DNA from: Spiribacter sp. 1M189
GTDB lineage: Bacteria > Pseudomonadota > Gammaproteobacteria > Nitrococcales > Nitrococcaceae
DNA length: 64,000 nucleotides
Direction: 5' to 3'
NCBI RefSeq assembly: GCF_040838345.1
Contig: NZ_JBAKFF010000001.1
Coordinates: 124,001-188,000, forward strand
Part shown: one piece after another, positions 1-9,218 of the stretch
How positions within the stretch are numbered: the first letter of the stretch is position 1
Layout: each line of letters begins with the position of its first letter
The notes under the pieces: generated by a model
What the model saw: the letters and a program-made list of their open reading frames with translations, nothing else
Databases searched by the model: none
What the model was told of the DNA's origin: nothing
Program-made: the position numbers and the translations under genes

Positions 1-1073
1 AGCGCGGCCAGCTGGTCCGCCTGGTACTCGCTGATCAGCGGATCAATCACCACGTCCAGATTGCCCATCAGGACGTCTTCCAGCTTGTAGAGCGTCAAGT
101 TGATCCGGTGGTCGGTCACCCGGGCCTGCGGGAAGTTGTAGGTGCGGATCCGCTCCGAGCGGTCGCCACTGCCCACCAGCAGACGACGGGTTTCGGTGCG
201 CTCCGCGACGGCGGCGTCCCGCTGCTGGTCCATGAGTCGGGCCTGCAGCAGTGACAGCGCTTTGGCGCGGTTCTTGTGCTGCGAGCGTTCCTCCTGGCAT
301 TCCACGACCACGCCGGTTGGCAGGTGGGTGACCCGTACCGCCGAATCGGTCTTGTTGACGTGCTGACCGCCGGCGCCGGAGGCGCGGAAGGTGTCGATGC
401 GAAGGTCCGATGGGTTGATATCGATCTCGTCGAGGGCCTCGGCTTCAGGGAGCACCGCAACGGTGCAGGCGGAGGTATGGATGCGGCCCTGGGATTCGGT
501 CGCGGGGACGCGCTGGACTCGATGGGCGCCGGACTCGAACTTCAGCCGCGAGTACACGCCCTGACCCGCCACCCGCGCCACGACCTCACGGTAGCCACCC
601 TGTTCGCCGTGGCTCTCGCTGAGGATCTCGGTGCGCCAGCCCTGCTGCTCGGCATAGCGCAGGTACATGCGCAGCAGATCACCGGCGAACAGCGCGGCCT
701 CATCGCCGCCGGTTCCGGCGCGGATCTCGAGGAACGTGTTGCGCGCGTCGTTGGGATCCTCGGGGATCATCAGGACCTTGAGGGCCTGCTCCAGATCCGC
801 GAGGCGATCCCGTGCATCGGCGGCCTCATCCTCGGCGAGTGCCCGCATGTCGGCGTCACCCTCGGTGGCCATCTCTTCGGCCGCCGCCAGATCCGCCTCG
901 GCGGCCTCGAAATCGTTCAGGGTGCGCGCCACCGGCTCCAGCCGGGCGTACTCCCGCGACAGGCGCGTGAAGGTGGCCGAGTCGCCGATGATGTCCGGGT
1001 CGGCCAGCAGTTGCTCGATTTCCTCGTGCCGCTCGACCAGGCTCTGGAGTTTGCGGCGCAGGTTGTCATTCAT
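1..1073 (-). CDS. prfA: Peptide chain release factor 1 (3' end cut by window edge)
   Basis: Class I release factor that reads UAA and UAG and triggers hydrolysis of peptidyl-tRNA on the ribosome. 357 codons are visible; the family is about 360 residues, so only the last few lie outside the window. The codon-recognition tripeptide PAT is at residues 190-192 and the catalytic GGQ at 235-237 in [13 protein letters not shown] rather than SPF separates RF1 from RF2. The ATG at 1073 overlaps the hemA stop (ATGA), so hemA and prfA are translationally coupled, as in many gammaproteobacteria where prmC follows. Confidence 0.97.
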   Translation of the reverse strand, partial: MNDNLRRKLQSLVERHEEIEQLLADPDIIGDSATFTRLSREYARLEPVARTLNDFEAAEADLAAAEEMATEGDADMRALAEDEAADARDRLADLEQALKVLMIPEDPNDARNTFLEIRAGTGGDEAALFAGDLLRMYLRYAEQQGWRTEILSESHGEQGGYREVVARVAGQGVYSRLKFESGAHRVQRVPATESQGRIHTSACTVAVLPEAEALDEIDINPSDLRIDTFRASGAGGQHVNKTDSAVRVTHLPTGVVVECQEERSQHKNRAKALSLLQARLMDQQRDAAVAERTETRRLLVGSGDRSERIRTYNFPQARVTDHRINLTLYKLEDVLMGNLDVVIDPLISEYQADQLAA

Positions 1074-2347
1074 TCGTTGTCGTCATCTCTGCGGTCGTCG
1101 AGGCCCAGCAGGCGGTGGCTCTCCCGGATGGTCTCCGGATCACCACTACGGGCTGCCTCGCGCAGCCCCAGCGTGGGCAGATGCAATAGCTTTCGGGTCA
1201 GCCGATGGGCCAGGGCCTCGAGCACCTGCTCGGGGGGCTGGCCGGCGTTGAGCTGCCGACGGGCCTGGTCCAGCGCGTAGTCGCGCTGGCGCTCGCCATG
1301 CTGGCGATAGCGGCGGATGGCGCTGACCGCGTCCAGCGTCCGCACCCAGTCCATGAACCGGTCGGCCTGGTCGGCCACCAGGCGTTCGGCCTCGTCCGCG
1401 GCTTCCGCTCGCGACCGCCGGTTGCGGTCGATCACGTCGCGCAGATCGTCGACAGTGTACAGGTAGACGTCCGCCAGATCCTCGACGCTGGGCTCGATGT
1501 CGCGGGGCACCGCCAGGTCGGCCATGAAAACCGGCCGATGTCGCCTTGCCTTGAGGCTCTGACGCACGGCATCGCGGCGCAGCACGGGCTCAGTGCTTGC
1601 CGTACAGGAGATCACGATGTCCGCCCTCGGCAGATTGGCCTCCACCTCATCCAGACCCAGGGCCTGCCCGTCGCACAGTCCGGCCACCCGCTGGGCACGA
1701 TCGCGGCTGCGGTTGGCCACCATCAGGCCGCCCATGCCCTGTTCCTGGAAGTGTCTTGCCGTGAGTTCGATCATCTCACCGGCACCGATCAGCAGCGCCT
1801 GCCGCTCGCCAAGATCGCCAAAGATCTGGCGGGCGAGGGTCACCGCGACGAACGCCACCGAGACCGGATGCGCGCCGATGTCAGTCTCGGTCCGCACCCG
1901 CTTGGCCACCGAGAAGGCGTGCTGGAAGAGCCGGTCGAGAATCTGCCCCAGAAGTCCCGCCCGCGAGGCGGAGTGATAGGCCACCTTGGCCTGGCCCAGT
2001 ATCTGCGGCTCGCCCAGCACCAGCGAGTCGAGGCCTGCGGCGACCCGCAACAGATGGATGATGGCATCGCGACCCTCGAGCGTGTACAGATAGGTGCTCA
2101 GGCCGTCGTGCGGCAGCCCATGCTGGCTTTCCAGCCAGCGCTGCAGGATCGCGGGCGTTGCCTCGGGCGCCAGTACGGCATAGATCTCCGTGCGATTGCA
2201 GGTGGAGAGAACGGCGGCCTCCCGCACACCCGGTCTCTCGGCGAGGGCAGTCAGGGCAGCGTCCAGTCGTTCGGCCGGAAAAACCACCTGCTCCCGCACG
2301 GCGAGCGGCGCTGACTTGTGATTGAGGCCCAGGCTGACGACAGGCAT
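1070..2347 (-). CDS. hemA: Glutamyl-tRNA reductase
   Basis: Cytoplasmic NADPH-dependent enzyme that reduces glutamyl-tRNA(Glu) to glutamate-1-semialdehyde, the first committed step of C5 tetrapyrrole synthesis. 425 residues, the usual family length. The N-terminus [14 protein letters not shown] is typical, and the catalytic cysteine is Cys50 in [12 protein letters not shown] Rossmann domain ([16 protein letters not shown]) and a C-terminal dimerisation helix follow. The ATG at 2347 is chosen from this conserved N-terminus. A much longer frame continues upstream, but it is antisense to the divergent TPR gene. First gene of a hemA-prfA operon with a good promoter just upstream. Confidence 0.97.
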   Translation of the reverse strand: MPVVSLGLNHKSAPLAVREQVVFPAERLDAALTALAERPGVREAAVLSTCNRTEIYAVLAPEATPAILQRWLESQHGLPHDGLSTYLYTLEGRDAIIHLLRVAAGLDSLVLGEPQILGQAKVAYHSASRAGLLGQILDRLFQHAFSVAKRVRTETDIGAHPVSVAFVAVTLARQIFGDLGERQALLIGAGEMIELTARHFQEQGMGGLMVANRSRDRAQRVAGLCDGQALGLDEVEANLPRADIVISCTASTEPVLRRDAVRQSLKARRHRPVFMADLAVPRDIEPSVEDLADVYLYTVDDLRDVIDRNRRSRAEAADEAERLVADQADRFMDWVRTLDAVSAIRRYRQHGERQRDYALDQARRQLNAGQPPEQVLEALAHRLTRKLLHLPTLGLREAARSGDPETIRESHRLLGLDDRRDDDNE

Positions 2348-2375
2348 CGGGATCCGGTTGAATGGAAAGTGGCAG

Positions 2376-2403
2376 ATTGTAGGGCAGCATCGCTGCAACA
2401 CAA
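2376..2403 (-). promoter_or_regulatory. Candidate sigma-70 promoter for hemA-prfA
   Basis: On the minus strand TTGTGT (2403-2398) and TACAAT (2381-2376) are separated by 16 bp, 29 bp upstream of the hemA ATG. The -35 side lies next to TATAGT at 2405-2410 on the plus strand, a possible -10 for the divergent lipoprotein gene, so the two promoters may interfere. Motif match only; not experimentally shown. Confidence 0.55.
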
Positions 2404-2419
2404 GTATAGTAAGGCCTTG

Positions 2420-3985
2420 ATGAGCAGGTTCGCTAACCGCAAGCCATGGCGGCCGAATTCGACCCGGTGTCCGGGTGCGCGGACCGGGCCCTTGCTGATG
2501 GCCTGGCTGCTGACGGCCTGCGTGCCCATGGCCGGCAACGATGTGCCCGTGGCTGAGCGCGCCGACACCCGCGTGGCCGTGTCCGCCGATGCCGTGGCAA
2601 CAGGCGTGGAATCGCCCATGCATCGGGTCATGGCGGCGGAGCTCGCGGCCGTGCGGGGGCACTTCGAGCGCGCCAGCGCGCTGTATGCCGAGGCCGCCGA
2701 ACAGATTCGTGATCCCGAGGTCATGGCCCGCGCCGTACAGGTCGCCCTTCGCGCCGATCGGCCCGAGCGTGCGATCGCGCTGGCACGGCGTTGGGTGGGG
2801 TTGGCACCGGACAGCATCGAAGCAAAGCAGCTCCTCGGCGTGATGCAGCTGCGCGCCGGTCAGAGTGATGTGGCGATGCAGACCCTGCTGGATAGCGTTC
2901 CGCCACCCGGCCCGAATCGAAATCCGGCGATTGCCCGACTGGGTGCATTGCTGCTCGATGGCGCGCTGCCGCCTGAGGCCCTCGATATCATGCAGGCCAT
3001 CGCCCGCGCCGCACCGCGCTCGGAAGCGGCGAAGCTCGCACTGGCCCGGCTTGCGCTGGCGCGGGGAGAGCCGGCCATCGCCCTCCGCGCGGTGGATGAA
3101 GCGCTCGCGGATCGGCCCGACTGGGTCAGCGCCCTTCTCCTGCGCTCCGACGCCCTGCTGGCCCTCGATCGCCCGAATGCCGCCGTCGCCATCTTCGAGA
3201 ATCTGCTGGTGGACTCGCCGGACAACCGTGCCCTGCGTCGCGACTATGCGCGGATCCTGCTCGATCTGGGCCGGGATGCCGAGGCGCTGATGCAGTATCG
3301 GGATCTGGTCACCGCCGGTGCGACGCATCCGCAGTTGCTCAGCACCGCTGCCATCCTGGCCATGCAGGCCGGCGATGACGAGTTGGCGCTGGAGGCATTG
3401 CGGCGTCTGCGCCAGGCGAACCCCGGTTTTCGCGCCCGCAGCCTGTTGCTGGAGGGCGGGCTGTTGCGTCGTGCCGACCGCTTCGAGGAGAGTCTGGCGG
3501 TCTTCAACCGCGGCCTCCGGGACTATCCGGGCAACACGGAGCTGCGCTACGGGCGGGCGATGACCCGGATCATGGATGGCGATCTCAACGGCGGTGAGAC
3601 GGACCTGCGGCGGATTCTGCAGGATGACCCCGGCGACGCCCGCACGCTCAATGCGCTGGGTTACACCCTGGTGGATCAGACCGATCGCATTGCTGAGGGG
3701 GCGGTGCTCATCGAGCGGGCCTACGCCATCAAGCCGGATGACCCGGCCATTATCGACAGCATGGGTTGGGCCGCCTATCGCCAGGGTGATCCTGAGCGCG
3801 CCCTGGGGTACCTGCGCCGGGCCCACGAGCTGACCGACGGTGATGCCGAGATCGCCGCCCATCTGGGGGAGGTGCTCTGGGTGCTCGGCCAGCGTGAGGC
3901 GGCACGGGATATCTGGGCGCAGGCGGCCGCCAACGATGCCGATCACCCCGTCCTGCGGGAAACCCGGGAGCGGCTGAATCCATGA
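2420..3985 (+). CDS. Tetratricopeptide-repeat lipoprotein upstream of lolB
   Basis: A 521-residue predicted lipoprotein. The ATG at 2420 gives a hydrophobic segment ending in the lipobox LLTAC (Cys34), so it is probably exported and lipidated. The rest is helical repeats of TPR type: paired motifs such as SAKLALARLALARGEPAIAL and, near the C-terminus, a conserved run (DARTLNALGYTLVDQTDR) seen in the TPR proteins that precede lolB in gammaproteobacteria. Overlaps lolB by 4 bp (ATGA). Its role is not established; the location suggests envelope or lipoprotein assembly. Function is inference. Confidence 0.85.
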   Translation: MSRFANRKPWRPNSTRCPGARTGPLLMAWLLTACVPMAGNDVPVAERADTRVAVSADAVATGVESPMHRVMAAELAAVRGHFERASALYAEAAEQIRDPEVMARAVQVALRADRPERAIALARRWVGLAPDSIEAKQLLGVMQLRAGQSDVAMQTLLDSVPPPGPNRNPAIARLGALLLDGALPPEALDIMQAIARAAPRSEAAKLALARLALARGEPAIALRAVDEALADRPDWVSALLLRSDALLALDRPNAAVAIFENLLVDSPDNRALRRDYARILLDLGRDAEALMQYRDLVTAGATHPQLLSTAAILAMQAGDDELALEALRRLRQANPGFRARSLLLEGGLLRRADRFEESLAVFNRGLRDYPGNTELRYGRAMTRIMDGDLNGGETDLRRILQDDPGDARTLNALGYTLVDQTDRIAEGAVLIERAYAIKPDDPAIIDSMGWAAYRQGDPERALGYLRRAHELTDGDAEIAAHLGEVLWVLGQREAARDIWAQAAANDADHPVLRETRERLNP

Positions 3986-4593
3986 TCGGGCTGGCGCGAT
4001 GGCGATGGCTGGCGATGGCTGGCCTGGTTCTGGTTCTCCTGGCGGGTTGCGCGGTGCGGGCGCCACAGCCGGTGGATGCCGGTCGAGTCGTGATGGTCGA
4101 GGACTGGGATGCGCCGCCGGCGCCGGACGCCTGGTCGTTCAGCGGCCGGACATCGTTGCGGCTCGGGGATCAGGGGGCCACCGCCACGGTGTCCTGGGCG
4201 CAGGATGAAACCGCCTACCGGATCGATCTGCGTGGCGCGCTCGGCGTCGGCAGCCTGCGCATCGTCGGCGATGAGCCCGGCGTGCAGCTGACCACCGCGG
4301 ATGGCAAGCGTTATGAAGCCGGCAGTCCCCGCGAGCTGGTTCGGGCCATTACCGGCTATGACCTGCCGGTGGGCTTTCTGCGCCACTGGGTCACGGCCAG
4401 CCCCGTGCCCTGGCTGGATGGTCGGGTCACCCTGGATGAAGCGGGGCGGCCGCGGCTGCTGCAACAGGATGGCTGGGACGTGACATTCGACGGATACCGC
4501 CCGGTTGGCGGTTATCGGCTGCCCGGCCGGGTCGGCGTCACCCACGAGGATATGGCCATCCGCCTGGTCATCGGCGATTGGCGACTGCGCTGA
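3982..4593 (+). CDS. lolB: Outer-membrane lipoprotein insertion protein LolB
   Basis: LolB is itself an outer-membrane lipoprotein that receives lipoproteins from periplasmic LolA and inserts them into the outer membrane. 203 residues. A signal sequence ends at the lipobox LLAGC (Cys23). The fold markers include WSFSGRTSLRLGDQGATATV and a Tyr-Glu-Ala-Gly segment followed by PVGFLRHWV, as expected for the LolA/LolB beta-barrel-like fold. Sits between the TPR lipoprotein and ispE, the standard gammaproteobacterial order, with overlapping start and stop codons on both sides. Confidence 0.93.
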   Translation: MIGLARWRWLAMAGLVLVLLAGCAVRAPQPVDAGRVVMVEDWDAPPAPDAWSFSGRTSLRLGDQGATATVSWAQDETAYRIDLRGALGVGSLRIVGDEPGVQLTTADGKRYEAGSPRELVRAITGYDLPVGFLRHWVTASPVPWLDGRVTLDEAGRPRLLQQDGWDVTFDGYRPVGGYRLPGRVGVTHEDMAIRLVIGDWRLR

Positions 4594-5462
4594 TGGGTGA
4601 AGTCTCCCGTGGCTGGCCGGCGCCGGCCAAGATCAACCGCTTTCTGCATGTCATCGGCCGTCGGGCCGATGGGTATCACGAACTACAGACGTTCTTTCAG
4701 TTCGTTGATCCGGTGGACGAGCTGGCCTTTGCGATCACATCGGATGGCACCATCCGTCGCGACGGCGGGCTGCCCGGTCTGGCGCCGCAATCGGATCTGG
4801 CGGTCCGTGCGGCGATGGCCCTCAAGCAGGCGGTGGGCACGGAACAGGGCGTCCGGATTCACCTGGATAAGCATATCCCGGCGGGTGGTGGCCTCGGCGG
4901 CGGCTCCTCGGATGCGGCCACGACGCTGGTGGCCCTCAATGCGCTCTGGGGCTGCGGCCTGTCATCCAGCGGACTCGAGCGAATCGGCCTGGAGCTGGGT
5001 GCCGATGTGCCGGTGTTCGTGCGGGGCGAGGCCTGTTGGGCGGAGGGTATTGGCGAGCAGCTGTCGCCACAGCGGCTCGATTGCCCCTGGATGGTCGTCG
5101 TCGATCCCGGCGTCGCCGTGGAGACGCGGGCGGTGTTCGCTGACACCAAATTGACACGTCATGGAGAGCGTATAACAATACGCGGCTTCGAAACCGGGGC
5201 GGCGAGAAACGACTGCGAGCCGGTGGTGCGCCGGATGGTTCCGGCGGTGGGGGAGGCACTGGATGCCCTGGCGGTATTCGGTCCGACCCGCCTGACAGGC
5301 ACGGGGGGGTGCCTGTTCGCCACATTCGACGACAGGACGTCCGCCGAGCACGCCGCGGCCGGGGTCCGGGGGCACTGGAGCGCCTGGGTGACCCGGGCAC
5401 GGAATCGCTCACCTTTGCTCGACCGCCTCGACGCCGATAGGGCACGAACGACTGGGGCGTAG
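4593..5462 (+). CDS. ispE: 4-diphosphocytidyl-2-C-methyl-D-erythritol kinase
   Basis: GHMP kinase of the MEP isoprenoid pathway; it phosphorylates CDP-ME at the 2-hydroxyl. 289 residues. N-terminal substrate motif [22 protein letters not shown], and the GHMP ATP loop [17 protein letters not shown]. The ATG at 4593 overlaps the lolB stop (TGATG); an upstream TTG at 4578 is possible but less likely. The last codons (Thr-Gly-Ala-stop) run into the following tRNA-Gln gene, so the ispE stop TAG lies inside the tRNA sequence. Confidence 0.95.
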   Translation: MGEVSRGWPAPAKINRFLHVIGRRADGYHELQTFFQFVDPVDELAFAITSDGTIRRDGGLPGLAPQSDLAVRAAMALKQAVGTEQGVRIHLDKHIPAGGGLGGGSSDAATTLVALNALWGCGLSSSGLERIGLELGADVPVFVRGEACWAEGIGEQLSPQRLDCPWMVVVDPGVAVETRAVFADTKLTRHGERITIRGFETGAARNDCEPVVRRMVPAVGEALDALAVFGPTRLTGTGGCLFATFDDRTSAEHAAAGVRGHWSAWVTRARNRSPLLDRLDADRARTTGA

Positions 5463-5527
5463 CCAAGCGGTAAGGCACGGGGTTTTGATCCCCGGATTCG
5501 CAGGTTCGAATCCTGCCGCCCCAGCCA
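5453..5527 (+). tRNA. tRNA-Gln (anticodon UUG)
   Basis: A 75-nt cloverleaf with encoded CCA. Acceptor stem TGGGGCG pairs with CGCCCCA. The anticodon stem CGGGG/CCCCG encloses the loop TTTTGAT with anticodon TTG. The T arm contains GTTCGAATC. The sequence resembles E. coli tRNA-Gln in all arms. The 5' ten bases overlap the 3' end of ispE including its stop codon. The tRNA lies between ispE and prs, as in Pseudomonas. Confidence 0.97.
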
Positions 5528-5559
5528 ATTTCCGACAGCCACCGCAGGGTGCCGCCGCC

Positions 5560-6513
5560 ATGGAAAACGGAAGCATGATGGTGTTCACGGGGAACGCCAA
5601 TCCCGCACTGGCCCGATCCGTGGCCGCCCATCTGAAGATCCGGTTGGGTGATGCATTGGTCACCAGCTTCAGTGACGGTGAAGTGCAGGTCGAGATCAAC
5701 GAGCACGTCCGCGGGCATGACGTCTTCATCATCCAGCCCACCTGCCAGCCCACCAACGACAACCTCATGGAACTGCTGGTGATCGCCGACGCGCTCCGGC
5801 GTTCCTCGGCGGCACGGATCACGGCGGTGGTCCCATACTACGGCTACGCCCGTCAGGATCGTCGCCAGCGCTCGCAGCGGGTGCCGATCACGGCCAAGCT
5901 CGCCGCGGACATGATCACCACGGCCGGCATCAACCGGGTGATCACGGTGGATCTGCATGCCGACCAGATCCAGGGCTTTTTCAACATCCCGGTGGACAAT
6001 GTCTACGCCTCGCCGGTTCTGCTCGGCGACATCTGGCGCCAGACGCATCCCGACAAGATCGTGGTCTCACCGGATGTCGGGGGTGTGCTGCGCGCCCGGG
6101 CGGTGGCCCGGCGGCTTGACAACGCCGATCTGGCCATCATCGACAAGCGCCGGCCCCGGGCCAACGAACTCGAGGTCATGAATATCATCGGCGATGTCGA
6201 GGACAAGACCTGTATTATCGTCGACGACATCATCGATACCGCCGGTACGCTATGCCAGGCCGCCACGGCGCTCAAGGAGCGCGGCGCCGGCAAGGTGGTG
6301 GCCTACATTACCCACCCGGTACTCTCCGGGCCGGCCATCGAGCGTATCGAGAACAGTCATCTGGACGAGCTGGTGGTCACCGACAGTATCCCGCTGTCGG
6401 AGCCCGCCCGTGCCAGTGAAAGGATTCGCCAGCTGTCGCTGGCGGAAATGCTCGCCGAGACGATGCGGCGGGTGAACAACGACGAGTCGGTCAGCGAGCT
6501 TTTCGTCGACTGA
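5560..6513 (+). CDS. prs: Ribose-phosphate pyrophosphokinase
   Basis: Makes PRPP from ribose-5-phosphate and ATP for purine, pyrimidine, histidine, tryptophan and NAD synthesis. 317 residues, class I PRS length. The flexible loop and ATP site ([10 protein letters not shown]), the metal-binding VDLHADQ and the PRPP-binding loop [13 protein letters not shown] are all present. The ATG at 5560 has an upstream AGGG at good spacing; Met codons at 5575 and 5578 are alternatives because E. coli Prs begins close to there. Follows tRNA-Gln by 32 bp and is probably cotranscribed with it. Confidence 0.96.
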   Translation: MENGSMMVFTGNANPALARSVAAHLKIRLGDALVTSFSDGEVQVEINEHVRGHDVFIIQPTCQPTNDNLMELLVIADALRRSSAARITAVVPYYGYARQDRRQRSQRVPITAKLAADMITTAGINRVITVDLHADQIQGFFNIPVDNVYASPVLLGDIWRQTHPDKIVVSPDVGGVLRARAVARRLDNADLAIIDKRRPRANELEVMNIIGDVEDKTCIIVDDIIDTAGTLCQAATALKERGAGKVVAYITHPVLSGPAIERIENSHLDELVVTDSIPLSEPARASERIRQLSLAEMLAETMRRVNNDESVSELFVD

Positions 6514-6523
6514 CTGCCGTAAC

Positions 6524-6541
6524 GCCCCTGGTCGCGGGGGC
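6524..6541 (+). other. Hairpin between prs and rplY
   Basis: GCCCC (6524-6528) can pair with GGGGC (6537-6541) around an 8-base loop, 10 bp after the prs stop and 21 bp before the rplY start. No U tract follows, so it is unlikely to be a full intrinsic terminator. It may trim readthrough or stabilise the upstream mRNA. Structure prediction by eye only. Confidence 0.35.
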
Positions 6542-6562
6542 CACAATGGAGACAGACAAGCA

Positions 6563-7240
6563 ATGAGCGTTGAACTGAAACTGGACGCCACCGTTCGCGA
6601 CGACCAGGGCAAGGGTGCGAGCCGCCGCCTGCGTCGCGCGAAGCGGATCCCCGGCATCCTCTATGGCGCCGGCAAGAAGCCGGTGGCGCTGACCTTCGAC
6701 GAGGAGCAGATCCTGCGCCTGATGCGTGAGGAGGCCTTCTTCTCGCAGATCCTGGACGTCAAGGTGAAGGGCAAGCGCACCGAAAAGGCCATCCTGAAGG
6801 ACCTGCAGCGGCATCCCTTCAAGCCGCTCGTCTCGCACCTCGACCTGCTGCGGATCAAGGCCGGCGAGAAGATGCGCCAGCATGTGCCCATCCATTTCCT
6901 CAACCAGGAGGATGCCGTGGGCGTGAAGCAGGGCGGTGGTGTGGTCCACCACGATGCCATCGAGGTCGAGGTGGAGTGCCTGCCCGATGATCTGCCGGCC
7001 GCCATCGATGTGGACATCGCCGAGCTCGATGTCGGCAGCTCGCTGCACCTCTCCGAGATCACCGCACCCGAGGGCGTCGCCTTCCCGGGGCTCGATCCGG
7101 AAACCGATCATGACCCGGTTCTGGTGAGCATTCACGCCCCGCGCAAGGCGGTCGAGGAGTCCGAGGAGGGCGAGGGTGCCGAAGCCGGTGGTGAGGCCGG
7201 TGGCGGAGAAGGCGCCGGCGAGTCGGAAGATCAGGGCTGA
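6563..7240 (+). CDS. rplY: 50S ribosomal protein L25 (long CTC-type)
   Basis: Binds 5S rRNA in the large subunit. 225 residues, the long TL5/CTC form with an N-terminal L25 domain (residues 1 to about 95, with ASRRLRRAKRIPGILYG) and a C-terminal beta domain (QHVPIHFLNQEDAVGVKQGG). The last 25-30 residues are a low-complexity Glu/Gly/Ala tail, which is variable in this family and fits the acidic proteins of salt-adapted bacteria. Standard neighbour of prs and pth. Confidence 0.96.
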   Translation: MSVELKLDATVRDDQGKGASRRLRRAKRIPGILYGAGKKPVALTFDEEQILRLMREEAFFSQILDVKVKGKRTEKAILKDLQRHPFKPLVSHLDLLRIKAGEKMRQHVPIHFLNQEDAVGVKQGGGVVHHDAIEVEVECLPDDLPAAIDVDIAELDVGSSLHLSEITAPEGVAFPGLDPETDHDPVLVSIHAPRKAVEESEEGEGAEAGGEAGGGEGAGESEDQG

Positions 7241-7264
7241 TCCCGGCGCGGTGTCCATGCGGAC

Positions 7265-7849
7265 ATGAGCACCACGGCGATACGGCTGATCGTCGGCCTC
7301 GGTAACCCGGGGCCGAAGTACACGGGAACCCGGCACAATGCCGGGTTCTGGTTTGTTGAGGCCCTGGCCGATCGGGCCGGTGTCCCGCTGCGGGCCGAGC
7401 GCAAGTTCCATGGCATGGCCGGTCGCTGGCGGGAGGGGGGTGCCGACGTGCACCTGCTCTGCCCGACCACCTACATGAACCACAGCGGCCGCGCTGTGGC
7501 CGCGCTGGCGAATTTCCACCGCATCCCGCCGGAGGCGATTCTGGTGGTGCATGACGAGATCGATCTCCCGCCGGGCATCGTGCGCCTGAAACGCGGTGGC
7601 GGGCATGGTGGACACAATGGCCTGCGCGATATCGTGGCCGCCCTGGGCACCCGCGAATTCGCGCGGCTGCGGCTCGGGGTGGGGCATCCCGGCAGCAGTG
7701 ACCAGGTGATCCCCTACGTCCTCCATGCGCCGGGCCGGGCCGAACGGGCCGACATTGATGCCGCCATTGCCGCGGCACTGGATGTCCTGCCCTGGCTCGC
7801 CGGTGGCGATTGGGATCGGGCCCAGCAACAGTTGCATACGCAAGACTGA
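7265..7849 (+). CDS. pth: Peptidyl-tRNA hydrolase
   Basis: Releases peptides from peptidyl-tRNAs that drop off the ribosome, recycling tRNA. 194 residues, the normal bacterial length. The N-terminal [19 protein letters not shown] carries the catalytic histidine (RHNAG), and the conserved PTTYMNHSG and [11 protein letters not shown] motifs follow. Lies 24 bp after rplY and 9 bp before ychF, one translation-related operon as in E. coli and Pseudomonas. Confidence 0.97.
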   Translation: MSTTAIRLIVGLGNPGPKYTGTRHNAGFWFVEALADRAGVPLRAERKFHGMAGRWREGGADVHLLCPTTYMNHSGRAVAALANFHRIPPEAILVVHDEIDLPPGIVRLKRGGGHGGHNGLRDIVAALGTREFARLRLGVGHPGSSDQVIPYVLHAPGRAERADIDAAIAAALDVLPWLAGGDWDRAQQQLHTQD

Positions 7850-7858
7850 GGACAGTCG

Positions 7859-8950
7859 ATGGGATTTAAATGCGGTATCGTCGGGCTGCCCAATGTGGGC
7901 AAGTCGACACTCTTCAACGCCCTGACACAGAACGAGATTCCGGCGGAGAACTACCCGTTCTGCACCATCGACCCCAATGTCGGGATCGTGCCGGTGCCGG
8001 ATCCGCGGCTCGATAAGCTGGCCGAACTGGTCAAGCCTGAGAGCGTCATCCCTACGACCATGGAGTTCGTCGACATTGCCGGCCTGGTGGCGGGGGCGTC
8101 ACGCGGCGAGGGGTTGGGCAACCAGTTTCTCGCCAATATCCGCGAGACCGATGCCATCGCTCATGTGGTGCGCTGCTTCGAGAGCGAGGATGTGCATCAC
8201 GTCGAGGGGCGGGTGGATCCGGTGGAGGACATCGAGACCATCAATACCGAGCTGCTGCTGGCCGACATGGATACCGTCGAAAAGGCGCTGGATCGCTACG
8301 AGCGGCGGGCAAAATCGGCGGATAAGGCGGCCATTGCCACCCGTGATGCGCTCAAGGCCATGGCCTCGGCGCTGGATCAGAGTGTGCCGGTGCGGGCGCA
8401 GGATCTCGACGAGACCGGCGAGGCGGTTCTGCGTGAGCTACACCTCCTGACGGCCAAGCCTGTGCTCTATGTCGCCAATGTCAACGAGGAAGGCCTGGTC
8501 GACAATGCCCAGCTGGCCGCCGTCGAGGCCCTCGCGGAGCGCGAGGGAGCGCTGGTGGTGCCGCTCTGCGCCGCCATCGAGGCCGAGCTCGCTCAGCTCG
8601 ATGCGGGAGAACAGGGCGAGCTGCTGGCGGCCTACGAGCTCGAGGAGCCCGGGCTGAACCGCCTGATCCGCACCGGGTATGCCCTGTTGGATCTGCTCAC
8701 GTTCTTCACCGCCGGGCCGAAGGAGGTACGGGCCTGGACCGTGCGCCGCGGTGCGACGGCACCCCAGGCGGCCGGTCGCATCCATACGGATTTCGAGCGC
8801 GGGTTCATTCGCGCCGAGGTCATCGGTTTCGAGGATTATGTGCGGTCGGGCAGTGAGCAGGCGGCCAAGGAGCAGGGCCTGATGCGTCTCGAGGGCAAGG
8901 ATTACGTCATGCGCGAGGGGGATGTCTGCCACTTCCGGTTCAATGTCTGA
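7859..8950 (+). CDS. ychF: Redox-regulated ATPase of the Obg family (YchF/OLA1)
   Basis: A universally conserved P-loop NTPase that prefers ATP over GTP and binds ribosomes; linked to stress responses. 363 residues, exactly family length. G1 loop GLPNVGKST (about residues 8-16), G3 as [10 protein letters not shown], a coiled-coil insertion (about 130-200), and the C-terminal TGS-like domain ([17 protein letters not shown] to the end, with [13 protein letters not shown]). ATG at 7859 follows pth directly. The tRNA-Met promoter begins just after its stop. Confidence 0.97.
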   Translation: MGFKCGIVGLPNVGKSTLFNALTQNEIPAENYPFCTIDPNVGIVPVPDPRLDKLAELVKPESVIPTTMEFVDIAGLVAGASRGEGLGNQFLANIRETDAIAHVVRCFESEDVHHVEGRVDPVEDIETINTELLLADMDTVEKALDRYERRAKSADKAAIATRDALKAMASALDQSVPVRAQDLDETGEAVLRELHLLTAKPVLYVANVNEEGLVDNAQLAAVEALAEREGALVVPLCAAIEAELAQLDAGEQGELLAAYELEEPGLNRLIRTGYALLDLLTFFTAGPKEVRAWTVRRGATAPQAAGRIHTDFERGFIRAEVIGFEDYVRSGSEQAAKEQGLMRLEGKDYVMREGDVCHFRFNV

Positions 8951-8958
8951 GCGGGGAT

Positions 8959-8987
8959 TTGACAGCGCTGCCGCGGCTCTGGATACT
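8959..8987 (+). promoter_or_regulatory. Sigma-70 promoter of tRNA-Met
   Basis: TTGACA at 8959-8964 and GATACT at 8982-8987, separated by exactly 17 bp, placing the start about 12 bp before the mature tRNA end. The region after the -10 (TCCCGTCC) is C/G-rich, like the discriminators of stringently controlled stable-RNA promoters. Consensus match; activity not tested. Confidence 0.75.
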
Positions 8988-9005
8988 TCCCGTCCTTGCC
9001 TGAAT

Positions 9006-9082
9006 GGCTACGTAGCTCAGCTGGTTAGAGCACATCACTCATAATGATGGGGTCGGTGGTTCGAATCCACCCGTAGCCACCA
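9006..9082 (+). tRNA. Elongator tRNA-Met (anticodon CAU)
   Basis: A 77-nt cloverleaf with encoded CCA. Acceptor GGCTACG pairs with CGTAGCC, the D arm has GCTCAGCTGGTTAGAGC, and the anticodon stem CATCA/TGATG encloses CTCATAA with anticodon CAT. The body matches the elongator tRNA-Met of E. coli. It has a paired first acceptor position, so it is not the initiator. A CAT anticodon can also mean tRNA-Ile2, but the sequence fits Met better. It borders the curli region. Confidence 0.95.
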
Positions 9083-9155
9083 TATTCCTGCCTCAAGCCG
9101 ACTGGCACGGGCTGCTGACCGGCTCGGTTACTACGACTGAATATGCAATGCAAAC

Positions 9156-9171
9156 AGGCACTTGGGTGCCT
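9156..9171 (+). other. Small hairpin in the leader of the outer-membrane gene
   Basis: AGGCAC (9156-9161) pairs perfectly with GTGCCT (9166-9171) around TTGG, 48 bp upstream of the start codon at 9219. Could end the tRNA-Met transcript or act in the 5' untranslated region. The U tract is too short to call a terminator with confidence. Confidence 0.3.
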
Positions 9172-9218
9172 CTATCCGGTCTGACTCTGCGTCATCACAA
9201 GCGTGGAGGGAAGACTGC

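Noticed and set aside
1070-4066. A 998-codon minus-strand open frame spanning hemA and the opposite strand of the TPR lipoprotein and lolB
   Set aside because: Only the hemA part (to 2347) has family motifs. The rest is antisense to genes with lipoboxes and conserved folds. Long shadow frames are expected in GC-rich DNA.
5151-5176. TTGACA and TATAAC inside ispE as an internal promoter for tRNA-Gln-prs
   Set aside because: The spacer is only 14 bp and the site is about 280 bp upstream of the tRNA; too weak to call.
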